From Methanoregula sp. (GTDB lineage: Archaea > Halobacteriota > Methanomicrobia > Methanomicrobiales > Methanospirillaceae), in assembly GCA_026394595.1 (NCBI GenBank), contig JAPKXX010000040.1:1-55388 (forward strand): a DNA stretch of 55,388 bases, given 5' to 3'. The notes under the pieces are model-generated. The model was given only the letters and a program-made list of their open reading frames with translations. It did no database searches and was not told the origin of the DNA. The position numbers and the translations under genes were made by a program. Shown here one piece after another: positions 7,896 to 17,239 of the stretch (positions are counted from its first letter, which is position 1; each line of letters starts with the position of its first letter).

Positions 7896-8933
7896 ATGGG
7901 ACATCCCCTCGTGATTTCTGGAAAAGCGCTTGTGGGCGAGGATCTCGCGCTTCGTTCAGTTGATATCGTCATCGAGCAGGGGGTTATCACTGCTGTCGAG
8001 GAAACATCCAGCACACCGGATATCTGGATCTGCCCGGCATTATTTAACGCACACACGCACCTGGGTGACACGGTGGCTATGGACTGTGCGACCGGTGGCA
8101 ATCTTGCCGGACTTGTCACTCCGCCAAACGGGTTGAAGCACCGTCTTCTCGCTGCAGCATCCCATAAGGAACTTGTTTCCGGCATGAGGGCAACCATTGG
8201 TGGTATGATAACCCGCGGTACGGCTGGCTGTGTGGATTTCCGTGAAGGGGGTGCGGAAGGTGTCGCTGCATTGAAAGAGGCAGCATATCAGCAGCCTTTC
8301 CGGTGTATCATTTTCGGGAGGGATGGCGGAGAACTCGAAGGTGACGGGCTTGGTATAAGCAGCGCCCGCGATGTCCCGGATCTCGAAAGGGTTGTAGCCC
8401 GGGCAAAACAGCAGAAAAAACCTGTTGCGTTCCATGCCGGGGAAAGAGATGCTGATGATATTGATGCAGCCCTTGCATACGACCCCGATTTCATCATTCA
8501 CGGCACCCATGCAACCCGTACTCAGCTGAGGGAATGTGCGGAACGGCAAATCCCCGTCATTATCTGCCCGCGCTCAAACTGGACTCTTGGCGTTACCAGA
8601 ACTCCTGATCACCCCCCCGTTTCCCTCATGCTTGACCTTGGTTGCAGGGTATTTCTGGGAACTGACAATACAATGTTTGTCCAGCCTGACATGCTTGCTG
8701 AAATGGCGTTTCTCAACACGGTATACCATACTGAACCTGCAGATGCGGTGGGAATGGCTGTCGGGGGGTCATCTCTGTATGGCAGCCCGTTTTTTATCAG
8801 CGTAGGCGCGCAGGCTAATTTTTTTACTATTGATCCCCAGTACTCAAATATGCGCTTCAGTAAAAATCCGGTTGAAAGCATTGTAAAACGGGCGTTTTCC
8901 ATCGTAATCGGCACAAATGTTTTTAATTCATAA
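7896..8933 (+). CDS. Amidohydrolase-superfamily deaminase/hydrolase of unknown substrate
   Basis: The 345-aa protein has amidohydrolase metal motifs in order: FNAHTHLGD (HxH), FHAGE, HGTHATR and FLGTDN (Asp). It belongs to the chlorohydrolase/cytosine-deaminase-like branch; at about 345 aa it is shorter than the usual 400-450 aa for SAH/MTA deaminases, so a different substrate is likely. I chose ATG at 7896 because AGGAG lies five bases upstream; a GTG at 7881 is in frame but lacks such a signal. Neighbours (UspA and CBS proteins) do not reveal the substrate. Confidence 0.8.
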   Translation: MGHPLVISGKALVGEDLALRSVDIVIEQGVITAVEETSSTPDIWICPALFNAHTHLGDTVAMDCATGGNLAGLVTPPNGLKHRLLAAASHKELVSGMRATIGGMITRGTAGCVDFREGGAEGVAALKEAAYQQPFRCIIFGRDGGELEGDGLGISSARDVPDLERVVARAKQQKKPVAFHAGERDADDIDAALAYDPDFIIHGTHATRTQLRECAERQIPVIICPRSNWTLGVTRTPDHPPVSLMLDLGCRVFLGTDNTMFVQPDMLAEMAFLNTVYHTEPADAVGMAVGGSSLYGSPFFISVGAQANFFTIDPQYSNMRFSKNPVESIVKRAFSIVIGTNVFNS

Positions 8934-8971
8934 ATCTAACTAAACAGCCATGTTTGTTCTGGGTGAGACAG

Positions 8972-9400
8972 ATGGTCTCTAATATTCTTGTCGCAATTGA
9001 CGGCTCAAAGGCAAGCGAGAAGGCGTTTGACTTTGCTGTCGACGAGGCAGGACTCCATAATGCTACACTTCATGCTATTTACGTCGTTGAGACCGGCCTT
9101 TTTTCATCCCTTCCCACAGACAATAGCGTGGAAATTATGTATCGCGCTCTTGAAAAGGAGGGTGACGAGGTGTTCGCGAAGGCTAACAAGGCTGCCTCGG
9201 CACGTGGGATCCCGCTCACAACCCAAATGAAACAGGGGCATGCGGGAAACGAGATTATTACCCTTGCCGAACACCAGAAGGTGGATATGATCGTTGTCGG
9301 TTCACATGGCAAGAGCAATGCAGACCGCCTCCTTCTGGGGAGCGTTAGTAATTATGTGGTGACCCATGGAAAGATTACGACACTGGTGGTGAGATCATAA
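8972..9400 (+). CDS. Universal stress protein UspA family
   Basis: The 142-aa protein has the UspA fold: ILVAIDGSKASEKAFDFAVDEA at the start and the nucleotide-binding signature GSHGKSNADRLLLGSVSNYV near the end (G-x2-G-x9-GS), so ATP binding is expected. Start ATG 8972 follows GGTGA; a TTG at 8954 is rejected. It ends 5 bp before the CBS-domain gene, so the two are probably co-transcribed and may form an energy- or stress-sensing pair. Confidence 0.9.
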   Translation: MVSNILVAIDGSKASEKAFDFAVDEAGLHNATLHAIYVVETGLFSSLPTDNSVEIMYRALEKEGDEVFAKANKAASARGIPLTTQMKQGHAGNEIITLAEHQKVDMIVVGSHGKSNADRLLLGSVSNYVVTHGKITTLVVRS

Positions 9401-9405
9401 CGGAA

Positions 9406-10251
9406 ATGCTGGTACGCGACTACATGACATCCGACGTAGTTCACGTTGAGATCCCGGGCAACCGCGACGATGTCTTGAAAATTCTGAAACGCACAGGAAT
9501 TTCAGGTGTTCCTGTTATAAAGAACAAGAAGCTGGTGGGGATCATCACACGAAAGGATCTGCTCAGAAACCCCGAAGAGACCCAGCTGGGACTCCTGATG
9601 ACCACAAAACCGGTCACCGTTAATCCTGACGTAGACATCCGTGATGCTGCCCGTGCGATGGTAACCCAGAAGATCCGCCGGCTCCCGGTAGTTGAGAACA
9701 GCAAATTGGTAGGACTGCTCTCTGTTGCTGACCTGATCCATGCAATCGCCCAGATGAAGATCATGGATGAGATAAAGGATGTTTACCTGAGCCAGACGTT
9801 TGCACTCTGGGAGGAGACCCCGCTTCCGCTTGTCGGGCGTGTGATGGAAATCTCCGGTGTGGACGCAATCCCGATTCTTGATGCGGAAAGCCGGCTTCAG
9901 GGAATCATATCAGAAAGAGACCTGATCCGGAACTCCAGCATTGAGGACTCTGTCGGTGTGAGTGACTTTTCCAACGGCACGGACGATGATGAATGGACGT
10001 GGGAGAGCATCCGTGACATGCACACATTGAGTTACAGCATTTCTAAAGTGCAGTTACCTGATCGACCAGTCAAGACCGTGATGGTGAAAAACGTGGTTGC
10101 CGTGCCCCAGAATGCGGAAGTGAGCGAGTGTGCATTAAAGATGCGCCGGGCAAGGGTCGACCAGCTGCCGGTTATCAACGGTGATAAGCGCCTGGTTGCT
10201 ATGCTCTATGACCGTGAACTCATACGGGTCCTCTGCCAATCGGCAGAATAA
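9406..10251 (+). CDS. Protein of four CBS domains
   Basis: The 281-aa protein consists of four CBS motifs: about 1-58 (VRDYMTSDVVHVEI, then GVPVIKNKKLVGIITRKDLL), 60-118 (RRLPVVENSKLVGLLSVADLI), 140-180 (VDAIPILDAESRLQGIISERDLI) and 225-278 (VDQLPVINGDKRLVAMLYDREL). CBS pairs bind adenine nucleotides and act as energy sensors. No enzymatic domain is attached, so it probably regulates another protein in trans. It sits 5 bp after the UspA gene. Confidence 0.9.
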   Translation: MLVRDYMTSDVVHVEIPGNRDDVLKILKRTGISGVPVIKNKKLVGIITRKDLLRNPEETQLGLLMTTKPVTVNPDVDIRDAARAMVTQKIRRLPVVENSKLVGLLSVADLIHAIAQMKIMDEIKDVYLSQTFALWEETPLPLVGRVMEISGVDAIPILDAESRLQGIISERDLIRNSSIEDSVGVSDFSNGTDDDEWTWESIRDMHTLSYSISKVQLPDRPVKTVMVKNVVAVPQNAEVSECALKMRRARVDQLPVINGDKRLVAMLYDRELIRVLCQSAE

Positions 10252-10252
10252 C

Positions 10253-10270
10253 AACCTTTAAATTTCTTGA
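10253..10270 (+). promoter_or_regulatory. Candidate TATA/BRE promoter element for psmB-fttA
   Basis: CCTTTAAATTTC at 10255-10266 looks like an archaeal BRE/TATA element. A start site about 25 bp downstream would leave a leader of roughly 45 nt ending in the GGGGTG ribosome-binding site before psmB. A second AT-rich candidate, CTTTTAGATATTTT, lies at about 10292. The choice between them is inference. Confidence 0.4.
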
Positions 10271-10336
10271 TGTCGTGATATTGATAAAGCGCTTTTAGAT
10301 ATTTTTCAGCGTTTATTAACTTTTTGGGGTGTCAAC

Positions 10337-10978
10337 ATGCCTGAACAGTACCAGGAATCTATGAAGGGGACAACAACCATCGGTCTGGTCTTTTCTGATG
10401 GTGTCATTCTCTCTACTGAGAAGCGGGCGACCATGGGGTTCATGATTGCAAGCAAAAAAGCAAAGAAAGTCTACCAGGTCGCTGACCGGATCGGTATAAC
10501 GACAGCCGGTGGTGTGGGCGATGCGCAGCAGCTTGCCCGGATCCTCACCGTAGAATGCAGTCTCTATCAGATCCGGAGGTCACGCCCGATTACAGTAGGT
10601 GCTTCTGCAACATTGCTCTCCAATTACTTAAACCAAAACCGATATTTCCCGTACTATGTCCAGCTCCTTGTGGGTGGCGTGGACGAGCACGGGCCAAGTG
10701 TATATTCCGTTGATGCACTCGGTGGTTCGACAAAAGAGGAGGAGATCGTTGCCACAGGTTCCGGTTCTCCAATGGCGTACGGCGTGCTCGAAGACAGGTT
10801 CAAGTCAAAAATGACTGAACAAGAGGCCATCGATCTTTCAATTCGGGCTCTCAAAGCAGCGATGAAACGGGATGCCGGTTCCGGAGAAGGTGTCCATGTT
10901 GTGGTGATCACCAAAGACAAATACCAGGAGCTCAGTGAGGATATGCTTAAAAAATACCTTGCCAATAACCACGCATAA
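10337..10978 (+). CDS. psmB: Archaeal proteasome beta subunit
   Basis: This is the 213-aa precursor of the catalytic beta subunit of the 20S proteasome. The short propeptide ends MKG, and autocleavage would expose Thr12 as the N-terminal nucleophile (TTTIGLVF). The mature numbering shows the expected Glu17 (STEKRATMG) and Lys33 (SKKAKK). GGVGDAQ and [14 protein letters not shown] are standard. It assembles with alpha subunits, encoded elsewhere, into the ATP-dependent protein-degrading particle. GGGGTG precedes the ATG. It lies 20 bp before fttA. Confidence 0.96.
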   Translation: MPEQYQESMKGTTTIGLVFSDGVILSTEKRATMGFMIASKKAKKVYQVADRIGITTAGGVGDAQQLARILTVECSLYQIRRSRPITVGASATLLSNYLNQNRYFPYYVQLLVGGVDEHGPSVYSVDALGGSTKEEEIVATGSGSPMAYGVLEDRFKSKMTEQEAIDLSIRALKAAMKRDAGSGEGVHVVVITKDKYQELSEDMLKKYLANNHA

Positions 10979-10998
10979 CTTTTTTGGACGTTTACTTT

Positions 10999-12918
10999 AT
11001 GCTTATTGAAGAACGGTTAAAGGAACTCAAAGATAAGATTTACGAGAAGATCCCTCGTGGCATCACGGTTACTCAGGTGGAATTTGAGGGACCGGAGCTT
11101 GTGATCTACACCGATGATCCAAAGCGGTTTGCCGATGAAGCTGACCTGATCAGGATCCTTGCCCGTGACCTCCGCAAGCGGATTGTTGTCCGTCCCACGA
11201 TTCTTGAGGACCCTGAAAAGGCAGTCCAGGATATCAAAACCGTTGTGCCGGACACTGCCGGCATCACTGACATTTTTTTTGATCCAGATACCGGTGAAGT
11301 GCTTATCGAGGCAGAGAAACCGGGAGTTGTGATTGGTAAGAATGGTGCAACCCTGCGGGAGATCACCAAACACATCGGGTGGACACCAAAGGTTGTGCGG
11401 ACCCCCCCCATCGAGAGCACAACGGTGAAGCAGATCCGGCAATACCTCCGTTCCGTGAACGAGGAACGAAAGCAGTTCCTCCGCACTATCGGGCGGAGGA
11501 TACACCGGGACATTGCGATAAAAGATGAGGGTGGAAAGGATGCAACAAAAAAGGACCAGTGGGCAAGGGTGACCATGCTCGGCTGCTGTCGTGAAGTCGG
11601 GCGTGCAGCATTTCTGCTCACAACTCCTGACAGTCGCGTGCTGGTTGACTGTGGTGAAAAGCCGGACAACACCAACGGCACTCCCTATCTCTATCTTCCC
11701 GAGATCCACCCGCTTTCTTCATTAGATGCGGTGGTGCTCACCCATGCCCACCTCGATCACTGCGCCCTTATTCCGCTCCTCTATAAATACGGGTATGACG
11801 GCCCGGTATACTCCACACCGCCCACCCGGGATCTATCTGCAATGCTCCAGCTCGATTACCTCGACGTGATCCACAAGGAGGACCGTAAAATCCCCTACAG
11901 CTCAAACGAGGTAAAAGCATATATCCTGCATTCCATTACCCTCAACTACGGGAGTGTCACCGATATCGCTCCCGACATCAAACTAACGTTCCACAACGCC
12001 GGGCACATTCTCGGCTCTGCAATCGCCCACTTCCATATCGGAGATGGGCTGTACAATATTGCGTTCACCGGTGATTTTAACTACAGCAAGAGCCGGCTTT
12101 TCAACCCTGCAATCAACCAGTTCCCCCGGCTCGAAGCATTATTCATGGAGAGCACGTACGGCGGCTCCAATGATTTCCAGCCGGCGCGTTCGGAAGCCGA
12201 GAGCAAGCTGTTCGAAACAATCAATATTGTCCTTTCCCGTGGAGGGAAGGTTATTATTCCTGCATTTGCAGTCGGGCGTTCGCAGGAAGTTATGCTTGCC
12301 CTTGAAGAGGGAATGCGGCTTGAAAAGATACCGAAGGTGAAAATATATCTGGACGGCATGATCCGTGAAGCGACTGCAATCCATACCACCTATCCCGAGT
12401 ACCTTAACAACGACCTGCGGAACCAGATTTTCCGTGAAGGTATGAACCCGTTCCTTGCAGATTGCTTCCAGCAGGTCGATTCTCCTGAATTGCGCGAAAA
12501 AGTGATGGGGGGTGATCCGTGTGTCATCATCACAACAAGCGGGATGCTTAATGGTGGACCCGTAATGGACTATTTAACAAACCTAGCGCAGGATGCAAAA
12601 AACGCGCTTGTATTTGTGGGTTACCAAGCTGAGGGGACGCAGGGGCGCCGGATCCAAAAAGGCTGGCGCGAAGTTCCCATGGGGAGGAAGGGCACAATTA
12701 CCATTAACCTCGAGATCGTGACCGTTGACGGGTTCTCTGGTCATTCTGATCGCCGGCAGCTGATGAATTTTGTCGGGCAGGTTCAGCCAAAGCCGGAAAA
12801 GATCTTCTGCATCCATGGCGATGAGAATAACACGATCGACCTTGCCAGTTCCATCTACAAGCGCTACCATATCGAGACGCATTCTCCGATGAACCTCGAG
12901 ACCTACCGTATGGTCTGA
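10999..12918 (+). CDS. fttA: FttA / aCPSF1: KH-domain beta-CASP ribonuclease, transcription termination factor
   Basis: The 639-aa protein has an N-terminal KH region (GKNG at about 113-116), a metallo-beta-lactamase domain with HAHLDH (249-254) and a beta-CASP domain with [18 protein letters not shown], the TSGMLNGGP loop and the final [10 protein letters not shown] and FCIHGDENN motifs. This is the full architecture of archaeal CPSF1, shown in methanogens to cleave nascent RNA at U-rich sites and to terminate transcription. ATG 10999 gives the family N-terminus ([14 protein letters not shown]). Co-location with psmB suggests coordinated expression. Confidence 0.95.
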   Translation: MLIEERLKELKDKIYEKIPRGITVTQVEFEGPELVIYTDDPKRFADEADLIRILARDLRKRIVVRPTILEDPEKAVQDIKTVVPDTAGITDIFFDPDTGEVLIEAEKPGVVIGKNGATLREITKHIGWTPKVVRTPPIESTTVKQIRQYLRSVNEERKQFLRTIGRRIHRDIAIKDEGGKDATKKDQWARVTMLGCCREVGRAAFLLTTPDSRVLVDCGEKPDNTNGTPYLYLPEIHPLSSLDAVVLTHAHLDHCALIPLLYKYGYDGPVYSTPPTRDLSAMLQLDYLDVIHKEDRKIPYSSNEVKAYILHSITLNYGSVTDIAPDIKLTFHNAGHILGSAIAHFHIGDGLYNIAFTGDFNYSKSRLFNPAINQFPRLEALFMESTYGGSNDFQPARSEAESKLFETINIVLSRGGKVIIPAFAVGRSQEVMLALEEGMRLEKIPKVKIYLDGMIREATAIHTTYPEYLNNDLRNQIFREGMNPFLADCFQQVDSPELREKVMGGDPCVIITTSGMLNGGPVMDYLTNLAQDAKNALVFVGYQAEGTQGRRIQKGWREVPMGRKGTITINLEIVTVDGFSGHSDRRQLMNFVGQVQPKPEKIFCIHGDENNTIDLASSIYKRYHIETHSPMNLETYRMV

Positions 12919-12928
12919 TCCTGATATC

Positions 12929-14032
12929 ATGAGGGAGCGCCTTTCGATCTGTCTGGGCATATTTTCGGTGATGGCGCTCTCCAATGCCATCGTCCCGGTG
13001 CTTCCCGCTTATGCGGAAGGTTCTGCATTGCAGAGTGCCATCTATTCCGCGTATTTTCTCGGCGCTTTCCTCATGACACTTCCTGCCGGGTTGTTGTCAG
13101 ACAGGTATGGGAGGGTGCCGGTGATGCGAACAGGACTTCTGGTCACTATGGTCAGCGGTTTTTTCCTCACGGTATTCACGGTACCCGCATTTGTCATTGC
13201 ATCTCGCTTTCTCGAGGGTATCGGGGCGGGGTTCTTTGTGGCAGCCTCGATGGCGTACGTGAACTCGCTGCCCGATCATGCGAAAATGAGCGGATATTTT
13301 ATGGCCACACTCAATCTCGGGCTCGTGCTTGGGCTTGTTGCTGGAGGTGTCCTTGCTGTTCAGTTCCACAACCCTTCAGCGGGAATCCTGTTCTTTGCAG
13401 CCATCACCATCACTCCTGCAGTTTTCAGTATGTACCTTACCAATTCCGTCCCGATTCCTCAACTGGATCCCCGCAGGGTGCTTTCCACACTTCTGTCTGA
13501 TTACAGATGGCTCTGGTTCTCCTCTCTTGTCCTTATCGGTAGTACAGGTGCAGTAACTGCTCTCTATCCGGCGTTTTCGGGATTATCTCCCGATATCGTC
13601 GGATTATGGATCTCGGGCATGAGCATTGCGACTGTTGTTGCAGTCCTTATTGTCTCACGGTTCAATCTGGATCCTGTCCCTGCCATCCGTAATGCTGCAA
13701 TCCTGATGGCATGTGGGGTCATGCTCTCCTTCTTCACTCCGCTCGGATTTCTGTTTATCGGGGCGCTGGCAGGGGTGGTTATGATCGCTCAGATGGCATT
13801 TCTTGCCAAGGCAAATGACCGCCAGGGAGCAGCCATGGGGCTCTTTTCCACCACAAGTTACCTCGGTATGAGCCTGCTCCCGTTCCTTGCAGGGGTCGTT
13901 GCCGAATCGACAAGTTTTTTTATTGCGTTCTGTGGTTTGGCATGCATAGCGTTCAGCGTTGTTCCCACTATTGGAAGATGTCGTTGCCGGAATGCAAACC
14001 CTGAGAGAACCAGTGCGACGGAGTATCAATAG
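12929..14032 (+). CDS. MFS transporter (12-TM type)
   Basis: The 367-aa membrane protein has the MFS loop signature between TM2 and TM3 (GLLSDRYGRVPVMRTG) and about 11-12 hydrophobic segments. The substrate is unknown; the compact size suggests a small-solute exporter. It starts 10 bp after the fttA stop, so it could be read from the same transcript. Unlike the MFS pseudogene at 5.2 kb it is intact. The C-terminal tail is short and polar. Confidence 0.85.
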   Translation: MRERLSICLGIFSVMALSNAIVPVLPAYAEGSALQSAIYSAYFLGAFLMTLPAGLLSDRYGRVPVMRTGLLVTMVSGFFLTVFTVPAFVIASRFLEGIGAGFFVAASMAYVNSLPDHAKMSGYFMATLNLGLVLGLVAGGVLAVQFHNPSAGILFFAAITITPAVFSMYLTNSVPIPQLDPRRVLSTLLSDYRWLWFSSLVLIGSTGAVTALYPAFSGLSPDIVGLWISGMSIATVVAVLIVSRFNLDPVPAIRNAAILMACGVMLSFFTPLGFLFIGALAGVVMIAQMAFLAKANDRQGAAMGLFSTTSYLGMSLLPFLAGVVAESTSFFIAFCGLACIAFSVVPTIGRCRCRNANPERTSATEYQ

Positions 14033-14062
14033 ATTCATGTCTGATTACGGTGAAATTCGTGC

Positions 14063-15058
14063 ATGCAAAAGCGGATCGCACCAAAATTCCTCCTTATTGC
14101 TCTTGCCATTATTCTCATTGTCCCTGTTGTACAGGCGGATGATGCACTTGACTGGTACATGCGGGGGGAGAATGCAGCCAGAGTCGGAAATTACATCGAT
14201 GCTATCACGTATTATAACAGCGCGATCGCAATTGACCAGAAGTATGCTTCGGCATTATCAGGTAAAGCATACGCTCTTATCCGGATAGGCAATTATTCTC
14301 AAGCGCTCTCTACCGCTGAACAGGCACTTGCCATCAAGCAGGATACCCGTGCATTGAATGCCAAAGCAGATGCGCTGTTCAAGCTCCAGCGTTACGATGA
14401 AGCGGTGACTGCCTATGATAAGCTCTTTGCGGTGCAGTCAAATCTCCCGGAATCCTTCTGCAACCAGGGTGTTGCATATGAACAGCTGAACAAGTCAGAA
14501 AACGCAATTGCTGCATTCGAAACATGCGCACGACTTGACCCATCAAACCTGTTCCCGTGGTACAGGAAAGGCCGGGCACTGCTGACCCTCGGGAAACCGC
14601 AGGACGCCCTGAATGCGTTTAACCATTGCACCCAGATTACTATCTCTGATGCCGAAGTCTGGAACTATAAAGGAGTCGCTTTCCTTCAACTGGGAAAATA
14701 CCAGGACGCGCTTGACTGTTTCAAAACCGCCCTGAGTATCGACCCAACCTATGCAGAGGCAAAGAAGAACAAGGAACTTGCGATGGGTCGGGCACAGGTG
14801 TACAATAACGCCGGCACACCACTGCCCACGACAAAACCCGTGGCAACAACAACCTCTGAATCAACCCCGATTGTGACAGAAACCACAATCCGGGCAACCG
14901 CTACTGTTGTAATCGAAGCAGGAATTGAGACACCAACTCTCAAACAAACCGAAACTTCAATTTCGGTAAAAACCACATACTCCCCACTTCCGGCATGGGC
15001 ACCGATAGCGGGAATCCTTGGTGCTTGTATTGTCCTGTTTGGAATATGGAAAAGATAA
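14063..15058 (+). CDS. Exported TPR-repeat protein with C-terminal anchor
   Basis: The 331-aa protein opens with a signal peptide or anchor (KRIAPKFLLIALAIILIVPVVQA) and continues with about six tetratricopeptide repeats (residues about 27-240; for example YDEAVTAYDKLFAV and YQDALDCFKTALSIDPTYAEA). A Thr-rich linker (about 250-305) and a final hydrophobic anchor with basic end (GILGACIVLFGIWKR) follow. It is probably displayed on the outer face of the membrane, where TPRs mediate protein binding. It is 30 bp downstream of the MFS gene. Confidence 0.85.
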   Translation: MQKRIAPKFLLIALAIILIVPVVQADDALDWYMRGENAARVGNYIDAITYYNSAIAIDQKYASALSGKAYALIRIGNYSQALSTAEQALAIKQDTRALNAKADALFKLQRYDEAVTAYDKLFAVQSNLPESFCNQGVAYEQLNKSENAIAAFETCARLDPSNLFPWYRKGRALLTLGKPQDALNAFNHCTQITISDAEVWNYKGVAFLQLGKYQDALDCFKTALSIDPTYAEAKKNKELAMGRAQVYNNAGTPLPTTKPVATTTSESTPIVTETTIRATATVVIEAGIETPTLKQTETSISVKTTYSPLPAWAPIAGILGACIVLFGIWKR

Positions 15059-15427
15059 GGTTTTCAACCAATTTTTTAAACATCCGGAAATTTTCAGCTC
15101 CATCGTTGTTCTAAGAAGGAATGTATAAAAAAATTTCATCATTATGTCATTGTTCATTCAAGATAATTTTTTTGGGTATAGTCCCATTCCAGCCACCAAC
15201 TTTTCTGTACGATTTATCAAAAATACCAGTTGATGATGCTCCTGGGGGCTTCGGCATTTGCCTCCGCCCCCACCACTGTGGCGACCCCCAAGGTGCGATA
15301 GAACCGATTAATCGTAATAAAATCCGAAAATCCATTCTTCAAAAAATGAAGCACTTTTTCTGTCTTGTATTGAGTAAATTATATTTTTCATTTTTTCACG
15401 TCTTAAATCAATTTTTATTTTAGTGGT
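15059..15427. other. Intergenic region with structured repeat and T-rich tail
   Basis: No convincing gene is seen. It holds the hairpin-forming sequence listed separately at 15238-15300. Toward 15355-15420 the plus strand is T-rich (TTTTTC, TTTTTTC, TTTTTATTTT), which would suit FttA-dependent termination of the upstream TPR gene and also serves as the AT-rich 3' flank of the convergent M20 gene. Short frames on both strands here have odd composition and no ribosome-binding sites. Confidence 0.4.
15238..15300 (-). ncRNA. Candidate structured RNA or mobile-element end, copy A
   Basis: Read on the minus strand, these 63 nt closely match 33409-33469 on the plus strand: both run TATCGCA, CTGGGGG or CTTGGGGG, GCCACAG, GGGGGCG, AGGC, GCCGAAGCC and end near GAGC. 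The central part folds as GGGGGC-GGA-GGC-AAAT-GCC-GAA-GCCCCC: two helices separated by a symmetric purine internal loop that could form sheared G-A pairs. A second short helix is possible around GCCACAGTGG. Both copies lie in intergenic DNA. It could be a small RNA family, or the palindromic end of a lost IS200/IS605-type element; strand choice rests on the purine loop only. Confidence 0.5.
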
Positions 15428-16639
15428 TTAATTGGGACTATACCCTTTATTATTATAAAGAGGGTCACGGGCTCTGCACAGAACCTGCAAAATATTCTGA
15501 TACACCATTGACGCCTTTTCAAGCGATTCGATGGTGACGTGCTCGTTTACCGCGTGCAGGTATTGCATCTCACCGGGCCCGTACTCGATTACATTGAACC
15601 CGGCAGCCCTGAGATGCCGTGCGTCACTTGCAGCCCACTGGATGATGGGAAAGACATCCCCGCCAAATACTGTTTTCACTGCATCACATGTAACCTCAAC
15701 AATCCGTGATCCTGGCGGGGTAATCGATGGATCATGCATTGTCTGAAATGTAATTATGCCATGGGGTGCATGGTCCCGGATATCAGCAAGAAGCTCAGGA
15801 ATCGAACATCCCCATGGCACACGGAGTTCCAGATCAAGATCGCACCGCTGTGCCACAATATTGGATTTCTCCCCCCCTCGTATAACACCGGGATTAAACA
15901 TCAGTTTTGTGAGCACATCCGATGCCTGATCGAGCCCGAATTCCTCGCCAAGCACACGCGAAGACTGTTCGGTGATCTCTTTGAGGTTATCCTGTAACGG
16001 GTACTGCCTTCCGTTCAATACTTTCACATATTCAAGCAGTGCGAGGGCTTCCATGATGGCGCTGACACCAACCACAGGGTAGAGCGAACCATGGGCGGGT
16101 GTACCAGAAAACTGCATATCAAGCCTGACAAGCCCTTTCTGCCCGATATTTGGATGGCGTACTGGTGTGGGTTCTGCAATCAGGCAGTCGCACGGAATGA
16201 TTGTATGCCTAGTGATGAGGTGCTGGATACCGGAAACCCCCCCTGTCTCCTCATCACAGACAAACGCGAGCTGAACAGGCAGATCCCTGCCGGACTCGAT
16301 CAGGGCGTTACAGGCGGCAAGAATGGATGCGCACCCCCCCTTCATATCGGTGGATCCTCTGCCCCAGACAGAACCACCAAGTACTGCACCGGAGAATGGT
16401 TCGATGCTCCATCCGTCATCAAGCGCTGGTACGACGTCCACATGACCGCAGAACAATATATTGGTCTCTTTCCTTTCTGTAACAAGGTTGCATCTGCCAG
16501 GTTCGTTCTCCGTGACACATGATCCGATACCCCATCCTTCAAGCAGCGATCGGATGTATCCAATCACATCCCGCGTATCTCCCGGCGGATTATCACTGCG
16601 GATCCTGATGAGGTCTGAACAGAGTCGGGCAACATCCAT
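15428..16639 (-). CDS. M20 family metallopeptidase / ArgE-DapE type deacylase
   Basis: The 403-aa protein shows M20 motifs: FCGHVDVVP (metal-binding His and the following Asp), GRGSTDMKGG (bridging Asp), DEETGG (catalytic and metal Glu) and a C-terminal ADARHLRAAGF region. The family cleaves N-acyl groups (acetylornithine, succinyl-diaminopimelate) or dipeptides with two zinc ions. The DapE role would fit the dapA-dapB-asd block in this window, but methanogens commonly use other routes to diaminopimelate, so this is inference. It starts 14 bp after the preceding minus-strand gene and is probably co-transcribed with it. Confidence 0.85.
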   Translation of the reverse strand: MDVARLCSDLIRIRSDNPPGDTRDVIGYIRSLLEGWGIGSCVTENEPGRCNLVTERKETNILFCGHVDVVPALDDGWSIEPFSGAVLGGSVWGRGSTDMKGGCASILAACNALIESGRDLPVQLAFVCDEETGGVSGIQHLITRHTIIPCDCLIAEPTPVRHPNIGQKGLVRLDMQFSGTPAHGSLYPVVGVSAIMEALALLEYVKVLNGRQYPLQDNLKEITEQSSRVLGEEFGLDQASDVLTKLMFNPGVIRGGEKSNIVAQRCDLDLELRVPWGCSIPELLADIRDHAPHGIITFQTMHDPSITPPGSRIVEVTCDAVKTVFGGDVFPIIQWAASDARHLRAAGFNVIEYGPGEMQYLHAVNEHVTIESLEKASMVYQNILQVLCRARDPLYNNKGYSPN

Positions 16640-16653
16640 GGCGAGGTACGCTC

Positions 16654-17166
16654 CTATGCGGAGGAGTTGCGGCTGATATAGGCATCAAACAGCGTCGCAA
16701 GTGAGGCATCCGTATATAGGCTCTTTAAAAAGTCAGGATTAAAAAATTCGTCGATCATGATATACAGCATATTGGAGGGGATTTCGCTCCTGCTGTCCGG
16801 GTCAAGAACGATCCGGAAACTACAGTACCCTGCCGGGTCCTCATCGTCGTAGATTAACTGCCAGAGGGAGGGGAGCTGTGCAAATTTTTCGGGATATTCC
16901 TTCTTAAGCCAGTTGATGAATTCCGGAAATTTTACACGGTTCCCTTTCTTCTCCTCATCAATGCGCCACCTCAGATATTCGGCACCCATAATGTTTTTTG
17001 GGGACTGATAGTTGTAAGTATAGATACTTGTTGTGTAATCGATGTGGGCCAACGAATCGATAAAATAAAAGGCAAGCACTTTGTGGAACTGCGACATGTC
17101 GTGCAGGATCAGCGATTTTTCATAAAGGTGAGTAAGGATGGCGGAGTATTCGTTGTCAGCGTGCAT
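16654..17166 (-). CDS. Hypothetical protein, 170 aa
   Basis: This is an acidic, tyrosine-rich soluble protein of 170 residues with good codon structure and no membrane segment. Features include YTYNYQSPKNIMGAEYLRW near residue 48 and a well-ordered helical C-terminus (FFNPDFLKSLYTDASLATLFDAYI). I do not recognise the family. Its stop lies 14 bp before the M20 deacylase start, so the two are likely one operon; moaA ends 73 bp upstream. Confidence 0.7.
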   Translation of the reverse strand: MHADNEYSAILTHLYEKSLILHDMSQFHKVLAFYFIDSLAHIDYTTSIYTYNYQSPKNIMGAEYLRWRIDEEKKGNRVKFPEFINWLKKEYPEKFAQLPSLWQLIYDDEDPAGYCSFRIVLDPDSRSEIPSNMLYIMIDEFFNPDFLKSLYTDASLATLFDAYISRNSSA

Positions 17167-17239
17167 GCCTCTTTATAGGGTAGAGCATTGTAAAAACATT
17201 GTCGTCATGGCAGGTTGTGACTGCTCCGGGCTGAACTGA

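Noticed and set aside
15147-15423. Short frames on both strands across the structured repeat
   Set aside because: No ribosome-binding sites and odd composition; the signal in this stretch is base pairing, not codons.
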